The position numbers were made by a program, and so were the translations under genes. Shown here one piece after another: positions 55,501 through 64,000 of a stretch of 64,000 nt of DNA. A model generated the notes under the pieces. It was given only the letters and a program-made list of their open reading frames with translations. It ran no database searches and was not told the DNA's origin. The DNA comes from Progne subis subis. Its lineage: Eukaryota; Chordata; Aves; Passeriformes; Hirundinidae. Position 1 is the stretch's first letter. Each line of letters begins with the position of its first letter. Location: assembly GCA_022316685.1 (NCBI GenBank), contig JAKJHU010000082.1, positions 558,001 to 622,000 on the forward strand, in the 5' to 3' direction.

Positions 55501-58500
55501 AAGAAAAAGGATGAAACTGCTCACAAGCCACTTAATGGGAGGTGACAAAAGACACACCTTGGAGGGTGTTCTTTAAGCGGCACACACACTGCTTACAATT
55601 AAGATATGCTTTGGAAATCTTAAGTTCCCAGTCTTGGTAGCCTTCCAAGTAATGAAATTAAAATTGGTAACAATATGATTCTGACTGGCAAACATATTCT
55701 AATTTCATAATGACAATTTAAATACAGTTGTCAGTCTTCTATGCTGAAATACCTGAATACTAAAGTTGCTATCAAATACTGACTTCTGTCTTTTGAGACC
55801 TCTGAATCATTTCATTATCTTGACACCCAGACTTCATAATCAAACGAATCTTTTATCCTGTGAGACACAAGAGTCAGTCTTCATGAACTGCTTTTCAATC
55901 AAAAGACTCTGGGGGGAAAAAAAAAAAGATTGCTATCTCAGTTTATTGATGAAAAGAAACCGTAAGATGGAATCATTTACAAATCTTTATTGGGATTTAT
56001 TGGTGAGCTACAGGAAGCACCAGCAAAAGAAAGCACAGTTGCTTCATGTCCCATCTTCTGACCTAAGCACTTGCCCGAACATTGCTCCTAATGTATTTTG
56101 GATGAGGAAAAAAAGAAGGTGCTTTTTTTTAATGTCTCCTAAGAACTGATAATGAGAAGCATTTAATTATTATTTACTATAAAAAGAAATACAAGAAAAT
56201 GCTGAGTGATGCAGAAAATGTCAGAGTAGAATCTGTCTAGTGTGTTCTCAAAGGTGTTCCTCCACTTTCCTCCCCCAGGCTGCAAGGCTTCTCTCCCCCA
56301 GAAGACACTGACTCTGTCTCCCTGGGTCAGCTGTTCCTCTCTTGCTGAGAGTCAGATCTGATGCACTCATATCACAGACCTCCCAAGTGGGACTGAATGT
56401 TCCACTGATTTGGAAATGTCCGCAACAGCTAAGAATTCAGGTTTTGTCCCTGTAATTAATTTATTTGGGATCAAATATTATTTAGTTATTCAGATCATTG
56501 AGAGGCTTTCAGCTGTACTTAAAAATTCAGACTAGAATGTTATTTACGGTAATGATGAAGTTCAAATACAGTGAAATTTAAGAGGTGGATTAATTGGGTC
56601 TTACAAGAAATTTGCATATGACAGCCCTTTTAGGACTTCACTGAGTAGTTCAGTAGTACATACTAGAAAAATTTATTATTTTATTTAAGAGATCAGCCTT
56701 ACGCAGAGATTTGGGGAGACGGAAAGTGCTGCAGGTTGTATTGCTTCCTGCCTGTGACCACATGGACCTATGAATTTTGAATATGATGGGGAGAAAAAAC
56801 AAATCTTATCCTTCAGTGTATTCTGTTTTCTGTAACTGAAGACTGTAAGACAGTTCACATAATTTCCAGACATCATTAAGGCAATTCCAATAACCCAGAA
56901 AGTGTGCCTCTCTGTCTTATTGAGCAAAGCTATCTGAAAATACTTTAAACATTTTCTGTCCAAAATGGTGATTTTTACTGGACACTGTGATAGAGATCTC
57001 AGTGTCAACAACCTGCTGCAGAGCTAACAAATTGCATATGCATATTTAATACACACATTAAGTTCTGTAACTAACCATCTCCAAACTGTATGATATTGAC
57101 TCATATTTCTTTCTCCTTGGAAAACTTTGAGACCTGGGTGTTTTGGTTTGTTTTTGGGGGGTTTTTGTTTGTTTTTGTTTGGGGGGGGTTGTTTTTTCCA
57201 GGGGGCGGGGCAGATTCCCCCTTTCTATTGAGAGTAAACAAACAGTTTTTGCAGCCTGGAGATATTTAATGAAAGAAATTGTTATTTTCTACTGAGTGAA
57301 ACATGAGAACCAGAACTGTTTCTGTAATCCTTCTCCCCATCCTCACAAACATGTGGGGAAAAGGAGTGGGGGTGGAGGTGGCTTTAGTTATTTTTTTAAA
57401 TGAGAAGCAACAGAGCACAGCAAAGCAGATGAGATGAGAATTGAAATAATTATCTTTTGTTGTCTTTGATCCTCTATACAACAGCATGCTCAGGGCACAG
57501 GGGGAACTTTGTACATACCACATCCTACCTCCATCTCCCCCCGGAATGCACCTTCAAGCCACAAGTCCAGGCTGGGGTTACAGCACCAAGCTTTGCAATT
57601 GTGTGCACAAAATACCCACAATATGCCTTTTAACTTAAAACTTGCTAACTGTAGAAAAACAGAGAGCAAGGAGAAAGCAGCACGAGGTTCTTGCTGAAAT
57701 AAACGTTTATTTATTTATAAAAAACCTTTTTTTCCTTCCTCTACCAATCAGGTGGAGGAAGAAAAAGCATATCAGATATTAACTCCATACAGCGCCAAGA
57801 CATTTTACCTCATTTATTTATACATCATTATAGTCTTTGAAAATACCCAATTTTAAGAAATAAAGTAATAAAAAAAATTAAAGCACTTGAATATCAATAC
57901 GAATAACCTAAAAATGCCTATTTTTAACCACTAACTACTGGGAGATGGTGGCTCCTGTTATCCAGAAATGTTCTCTGCAGCCCTCCAGTGGTGAAAGGCA
58001 CAGCGGAGCCCAGCGAGAGAGCGTTTTGTCTGATGCACTGCCGGCAGCGTAATAGACATCTCCCACGAAATAAAACCTCCCACGCTTGTCTAAAGAAAAG
58101 ATCCTTATCAAGGACATAAATACCTGGAATTACATTAGAAAGTATAGAGGAGGAAAGCAACTCCTCTCCATCAAAATGTTACGCGTTGTATGTTAATCTG
58201 CCCAGAAAACACAGCATTCCCACCAGGCACGGTGGGTCAGTAGAAGAAGGAACAATTCCTTTCCTACAGTGACTTTCTGCTATTCATACACGTAAACGTA
58301 AACAAAGTCAAGAAACATTTGCTGGAAAGAACCAATTTCCTCACAAAGTTACGGCTCAAACGGTTGGGGTTTTGCTAAGAAAACAAACGCTGAAGTTTTC
58401 TCTCTCACACACATGTTCACAAATAAACACCAAAGCCCCACACAAAAATAAGAGCAACTGAAACGCTTTAAAATAATATAAAATAGACTGAGGCAGAGTT

Positions 58501-58609
58501 CCCGAGATGAAGTTTCTAAAACTTGGGGCTCGAAAGCCTCTCTTAAACTGCATGAAAACAATACAAGGAAAAAGAAAAAAAAAAAAAGCAGAGGCAAGAA
58601 ATCGCCGAC
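49550..58609. other. Non-coding DNA up to the CpG island
   Basis: AT-rich with no supported gene. A G/T-rich homopolymer-like patch lies at 57140-57205. The minus-strand frames at 57924-58160 and the plus-strand frame at 55766-56149 lack domains or splice logic. Confidence 0.5.
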
Positions 58610-59003
58610 ACCTGTGCGACCTGAGCTGGCTGGGAGGTGGAAGCGACCGGACCCCGCCGCGGTCAGCCCTGTCCCGGCCTAGGGGTACCACGGCGCTTCT
58701 CCCCCCGCTCCCCCCGCCCAGCCCGGCGTGCGGAGGCGCAGCCCCGGCCGTGCCCGACGCGCGGCTCCCGGCGGAGCGGCTCCGCGGCGACAGCCACACC
58801 GCCCGCCCGGCTCTCCCGCACGGCCCCGGGACAGCCGCTGCCGACCCGCCGAGACCCCCCCGCCCAAACTTCGCGCCCCTCCGTGAGGGGAGCGGCGGCT
58901 CCGCCGCGCTCGGCCCCGCGCGGGGCGAGAGCCGCCCCCGCTCCCCCGCCCCAGCGCTCGGCCGCCGTCCGCGGGCAGCCGCGCCCGGCCCGCGCCCCGG
59001 TAC

Positions 59004-59092
59004 CTGCCTTTGGCGGCGAGCAGGCTGCCCAGCCCCAGCGGCAGCAGCAGCAGCGCCGCCGGGCCCCACCGGCAGGAGCGGCGCCTCCGCAT
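59004..59092 (-). CDS. First coding exon of an unidentified secreted or membrane protein
   Basis: On the minus strand, ATG at 59092 (G at -3) opens 29 codons plus two bases: four Arg after Met, then a 16-residue hydrophobic core (PAALLLLPLGLGSLLA), then AAKG. This is an N-terminal signal peptide or type II signal anchor (positively charged n-region, leucine core, small residues AA before a possible cleavage site). The exon ends at GGCAG|GTACC, a good donor, leaving a phase-2 intron starting at 59003. No second exon is recognisable leftwards, so intron 1 may exceed 59 kb and contain all the retroelements. I do not recognise the gene; a glycosyltransferase-like anchor or a secreted protein are both possible. 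Confidence 0.7.
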
Positions 59093-59234
59093 CCCCGGCT
59101 CTGGCGGCGGCTGCCGGCCCGGCTGTACGCGCGGCGCTGCGGGCGAGCCGGCGGGCGGAGGCTGCTGCCGCCGCGCCCTCACTCGCCCTCGCTGCCAGCG
59201 CCGGGGCGGCTCCGGCCCCCGCCCGGGACCGCGG

Positions 59235-59242
59235 CGACGTCA
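59235..59242 (-). promoter_or_regulatory. CRE-like site
   Basis: The minus strand reads TGACGTCG, one base from the palindromic cAMP-response element. It lies about 150 bases upstream of the exon-1 ATG within the CpG island. Confidence 0.5.
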
Positions 59243-59305
59243 CGGCGAGGGCAGGCCGGAATATTCATGAGCCGGGGGACGGCCCCGCACCTGCCCGCCC
59301 CCCGC

Positions 59306-59328
59306 GTACCTGCCAGTGCAGGTGTCAT
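59306..59328 (-). other. Possible alternative first exon end (second GGCAG|GTAC donor)
   Basis: A short minus-strand segment with an ATG (59328) ends in GGCAG|GTACG at 59310, the same nine-base donor context as exon 1. It might be an upstream untranslated or alternative exon. Evidence is only the motif. Confidence 0.25.
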
Positions 59329-59420
59329 CGCAGACCCCCGCGGGGACAGGGCCGGGCTGGGGACGCGGGGAGGGCACGGCGAGCCGGGAGCAGGGACACG
59401 GCAGAGCGATGGGCAGTGAG

Positions 59421-62400
59421 GGAGGTGGGACGGAGAGGAAGAAAACGAGGCTTTGGTGAAGGATGCGAAGGGCGCCGGGAAAGGAAGACAAAAAGGTGGC
59501 AGCTGGAAGAAAGGAACGGAGAAGAAAAGATAAAGTAACGGTTCAGTAAAGTTGGAAGGGAAACAGAAAACCTTGGAAAGCCAAGGTGGGAAGAGAACAC
59601 GAAATGTTTTTGTGGGAGGAAAAGGACAAATTGAGAAGGTTTTGGTAAAGGGGAGAAATGAACGAGAAATGAACAGGGCTTCAAAGCTTAGACACGGAGA
59701 CTGCCTTGGCAAGACTCGGAATGATGCACAAAGGCCGCGGGTCAAGAAAAGCCGGGCATTGGGGCCTCACAGATTATGCCCAGGTCCAACTCGTTACCAG
59801 GATTGCAGACAGCTGAGATATTCTAGCAGGAAAGCACCGACAAACGTGAGGACGCTCGCATTACGATTACACATTACACTGGCTGCGAGGTATTAGCTCC
59901 ATATAAGCTGTGAGAGCCACAAGGAACTATTGCAGGTAGCTTGTACCCTTCGAAGTTCCCTCCCTCCTTCAAATGCTCCCTCATCTGTGATCTGTCTCAT
60001 GAATTGCTCACCAAAGCCTCCTGACTCTGGAAAAGCCAGTACTTCCAACAGCATCACCGCTCCAAGGGATTCCTGTTGGTCACTGGGCTGTGGAAGCGTT
60101 GTCATTCTGACAGAGCAATGTCAGGATGCTCTCCTGAAGTGTTCCCCGAACACCTCATGCCTGAGAGCAACCCCAGGGGCCATCCCACAGCGCGCCGTGG
60201 AACTTTTGCACCAAAGGCATCACTGTCATTGAAAAAAATCATTTGCATTTAGGTCTCTATCATTATTCCTTTCCATTATTTTTCCCTTTATGGGGTGCTA
60301 GAAGCATGACTCCTTGAGCAAGTTGCATTGAGTGGATGGAACGCAGGATTCCCACCTCCTCCTGTCCATACACACAGTAAAAATGGGATGGGACACAGAG
60401 AAAAGAACTCAAGCCCTTTTCCAAACCAAAAATGTAATGCTTCATCTGCTAAGGAAGACAGATGGAAATACTCATTTGCTGTTATATTGCATTCAGAAGA
60501 AAAAAAAAAAAAAAAGTCTAAATTAAAAATTTGTCTGTTGGGACAAATTTCTAAAGCTCTTTTTGGCTGCTTAACTAATTAGCTATGGAATCTGCTTTCC
60601 TGTAATCTCTATTGTGAGCTTGAGTAGAACACTGTATAGAAAAAAAAACAGGGAAAACCGAAAGTAAAGTAACTTTGAATACTAGAAAACTACAGAAAAA
60701 TACAATTTTTGCCAGCATTCACTTCATTTAAAAACTTTTAAATCTATAGGACTGTAGCTTATCAATAAATAAATAAATAAAGTGGCGAGCACCATAAGCA
60801 TTTTTTAACACCACTTTGTGAAAGGTGAGAAATATGGCCTGTGGACTAACACTCTGAAATAAATATAAAAATATATAAATATATATAAACACAGCATCAT
60901 AATTCAGAGGAGGGCATTTTCCTGCAGGGAACCAGCAAGTCTTTGAGGGAGCTAAAACTGGAATATTGCATTTTTAGTATGAGCCTTTCATTAACAATCC
61001 CAAATACAACTCATTTGGTGGTGGGATGTAGAGAGCAGGTTTGCAAGGCAGAAGTTGTACAGGAAGAAACATTTCCTCAGGCAACTTACAGTCTAAATAA
61101 ATAAGCCTGATAACAGAAATAAAAAGGGATAAATGCTGCTCCATTCCATGGGCAGGGAGCTGAAGCACAAAAGATGAAGAAGCTTCACCAATAGATAACA
61201 TTACAGTGGTGTCAGAATCAAAACCTTATTTCAGCTGTGCTACCTTAATCAAAAACTCCTCTGTTTTACATGACTCTGTTTGTTTATTGATGTGACAGCC
61301 TGGGTGTTCTGCAGTCCTCTGCTGGTGTCTCATACAGGTGATGGATGTAGATGGATAGAAGGGTTTACAAACAGCAATGATAATGTGGCACTGTGCAGGA
61401 ATTTATAAGAGATAATTGACATTACCTCTTCTATTTAATGCTGACTTGCAACCCAGTGTGTCCATTAACTCCTATAGCTTTCACTGGGGCTTCAGAAAGC
61501 AGGTGGAAAATCCTTTACTCATTTTATTCCTTCTTTCTAATTGTTGCTTAACTGAAAGAGTTAAGTATCCTAACTGAGTATCCTTCAATTTTTCCTTCCA
61601 TACATTTTTGACAGAACCATTACAGCAGGGAGAAGTATTCTTTAGTCCCAAACAGGAGCGTGCTGAAGGATTACCTCTGACCTGAGATCCATCCATTCAT
61701 GTGTCTAGAACGACCACTTTCTCCTGACATAGTTTATTGGTCCTGTAAAATAGAAATTCTAAAACAAGGGGGAAAAGGTCACAGCCATGCATTCCCTGCG
61801 AATTATTGACACAGACCTAGCACCAGAGGCAGTCAATCAGAAAGATCCATTTGAGTCTGGAGATGTAAAGATTATTTTTATCATAATTTCCCTAGTGTGG
61901 ATTCAAGATACTGCTGGAGGTCAGGATTTAACCCTGACAAGCAGAGTTTGCTGAAGAAATCTGGGTTTCTCCAAGGTTGCGGTTGATCCTACCTCATCAT
62001 ATATCAGGACATTTAGCTGGGAGTTTTAACTATTGGAATGTTCATGTTTTCTGAATAAAAGTCTTTAATATCAAGGTGAAGATTAGATTTTCTAAGTAAC
62101 AAAGAAGAGAGCATTTAGCAGTAATATTCAAGTGTAAATTGGGGTTACTCTACTCTTAAGTGCATTAGACTTCATTAGTTAAGAAATAACTGAAGCAACA
62201 AAAATAAAGGAAATTATAAAAGAAGAATCTATTTTAACATTATAAAAGTCACTTTGTCATCCATAGAAAAGAATTCAGTATGGAAATACACATAATTCAG
62301 ATCCTACAGCAAACCCCGTTGTAACACTGGTTGCAGGATTAGGGTCTAAGGTTCCAAGTCCTTCATAATTTTATTTTAGGACATGTTTGCCTAACACTGA

Positions 62401-64000
62401 AAATCGGAAGCATGTAACCTGACTGGGTGCCCATAGCCATGATTCTAAAAATGTTAATATATAGTTAGAAATAACCAACCAACTAAGGTAAAAGAATCTA
62501 GATGTGATCACATTTAGAAAATGTTTATTTACTGCCCAAGAGAATGGCAGCGTATTTTCATGTTGGAGAAACAAAAGGGAAAGCAGCATAAGTGTCATTT
62601 TAAAGAAGAAAATTAATTTAAAGAATAGTATTATAGAGCATGCATTTTCTCTGATAGTGCTATTGCAATCACAGGATAGAAAAATAAGTTTCCAATAGAA
62701 TGGAAGTAAATTTTGGGGTTGCTGGTGAATATAAAATAACTGTTTTGCTGTGTGCCAAATGCAGTAGCAACAACAATGGTGTAATTTATGTTTCTTCCCA
62801 ACAAGCATGAAGTAGGCCTAGGGCCATCCTGTTTATTTGTTCTTGCTGCATGGGTTTAAACTTGCCTTGCAGATCAGAGGACATGAAGAGAATGAGGCAG
62901 CATTTTGCTACTGCTACCACAGGGGCCATTGCCTCTGTAGAAGTTTGCAAGCATTTCTGCAGAGTTTTGCAGGTCAGGAACTTTCAATAAATCAGCACAG
63001 TGGCCATCAAGCAGAACAAAACAAACAGCCTGAGAAATTAGTATAAATAGAAACATTACTTCCCATATATGCTCAACTGCTAATGTGTTAATTAAACAGA
63101 GGAAAATATACTTAAATTATTTATTCTTAATAAATGAACCATCTGAATAATAAATATGTTGTGTTCTATAACCACTGGGAAGGTTTCTAAACAAAAGGGC
63201 CTTTTGCAGAAGGAAAAATCACATGAAAGGTGGGGAGAGAACAGTATTTGTTTAAATACCATTAAGTACCCAAGCAAAGCCAAATAGCTGTAATGGTGGG
63301 AATTAATACTGCTGACAGGCTATTGCATTGTCCTGTACGTTTTGTGCGCAGTGCTGTAATTCCTGTTTGAGGATACAGATGGGAGCTCTGAAAGTGTATT
63401 TAACCCGACAGTGGCTAATCAGAATAATGGAAATGTGCACTCAGTTCCTCAGCTCTGGTATTTGAATCCTTAGCACTGAGCCCTGCTGCCTTCAAACTCT
63501 GCTCCAGTCACACTCCTCAGCTTCAAAGACATCCGACTTGTTTGAGGCTGCAGAAGAGGCATGTGGGTTTGTTCTTTCCAAAGAAGTTATTATTCTTAAT
63601 GTATTATGAAACTTCCTGGGTTTTTATTGTGAGAGATCACTAAATAAAGTCATGTTACGTGCTAAAAGTTAACCTTGCTTAATCACATCCAAGCAGGCCT
63701 TTGATGGACACCTATGTAAAACACTTGTTTGTCTTTTCAGTGCAAGATGAATTATTGGGTGCTATTACCCTTCTTTTGTGTTACCCACTTTGGATCTTTA
63801 ATTTAAAACATTTACATTTGAGATATTTTTCATGTTATGTAAATAAAATAGAATTTGGAAGCAGAGAAAACATATTTTTATAGCATTAACAAGACTGCCA
63901 GAAGAGAACAAGAAAATTAGCAAATCCATGGAAAATTTTTAATGGTGATAACAACAGGATTTCAACCTTAACATTGGACCCAAATTGGGAAAGATGCAGT
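59421..64000. other. Non-coding DNA upstream of the promoter
   Basis: The first 500 bases are purine-rich (AAGG/GAAA words), then AT-rich sequence follows. No gene is supported. A short (AAAT)n microsatellite lies at 60764-60781. Confidence 0.5.
60764..60781. repeat. (AAAT)n microsatellite
   Basis: A perfect tetranucleotide run of about 4.5 units. Confidence 0.85.

Larger units (their letters stand above)
58610..59420 (-). promoter_or_regulatory. CpG island promoter of a leftward gene
   Basis: Very GC- and CpG-rich sequence in an otherwise AT-rich region, with GC boxes (for example GGGGCGG near 59204) and a CRE-like site. It covers the first exon at 59004-59092, so it is probably the promoter and 5' UTR of that gene. 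It may also drive rightward non-coding transcription. Confidence 0.85.

Noticed and set aside
55766..56149. 127-codon plus-strand frame
   Set aside because: No recognisable domain and no promoter; it lies in AT-rich DNA where such a length occurs by chance.
56225..56440. Exon-like segment with a pyrimidine-rich acceptor (TTTCCTCCCCCAG)
   Set aside because: It is on the plus strand, opposite to the only supported gene. No open frame with matching donor is visible.
57140..57205. G-rich patch as a regulatory G-quadruplex
   Set aside because: It is mostly T/G homopolymer alternation with long T loops. The feature is weak and may be a simple repeat.
58356..59243. Long minus-strand open frame of 295 codons across the CpG island
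   Set aside because: Ala/Gly/Arg-rich by composition, runs through a clear splice donor and a T/A tract. GC-rich DNA lacks stops, so length is not evidence.
58507..59538. Long plus-strand open frame of 343 codons across the CpG island
   Set aside because: Low-complexity translation of GC-rich DNA antisense to the likely first exon, with no domain or splice support.

Overview
This is an AT-rich stretch of vertebrate nuclear DNA, most likely from a bird and probably a songbird. The evidence is CR1 LINE fragments, alpha/beta-type and ERV-L-type endogenous retroviruses with LTRs of avian style, long non-coding tracts without bacterial-type gene spacing, and one CpG-island first exon. The bird call is well supported by the CR1 pieces; 'songbird' is inferred from remembered LTR families.

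The only host gene I can support starts at the right. A CpG island (about 58.6-59.4 kb) holds a minus-strand first exon (59004-59092) encoding a signal peptide or signal anchor of 29 codons, ending at a good splice donor. The gene would run leftwards, so nearly all of the window (1-59 kb) may be its first intron. I recognise no further exon and cannot name the gene. The right end (59.4-64 kb) is upstream intergenic DNA.

The rest is a graveyard of LTR retroelements. ERV-A (253-3356, plus) is an internally deleted provirus: gag pieces of beta-like type joined to a gamma/type-D-like env remnant, with pol lost; its LTRs are about 9% diverged by eye. ERV-B (6397-13384, minus) is a beta-like (ERV-K-type) provirus with a perfect 6-bp target duplication, a diverged tRNA-Lys primer site and gag-pro-pol remnants but no env; its LTRs are about 6% diverged. 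ERV-C (28109-34751, minus) is a young class III (ERV-L-like) provirus with 662-bp LTRs about 98% identical, a perfect tRNA-Lys primer site, a 5-bp target duplication, no env, and only a few indels. ERV-C sits inside a solo LTR of its own family in the opposite orientation (27815-28108 + 34757-35123).

Four further solo LTRs have exact target-site duplications: 18724-20267 (GGAAA), 36823-37459 (GAGTG), 42176-42557 (GATATT) and 48994-49543 (TACTAC).

The most unusual features are in ERV-C: a Gag frame whose N-terminal third is a series of hydrophobic, membrane-like segments followed by a nine-residue tandem repeat before the capsid-like region; and an in-frame UAG between gag and protease that lies inside a strong hairpin, the layout expected of a readthrough signal. 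All retroviral reading frames here are broken or env-less; I describe the breaks but rebuild nothing.
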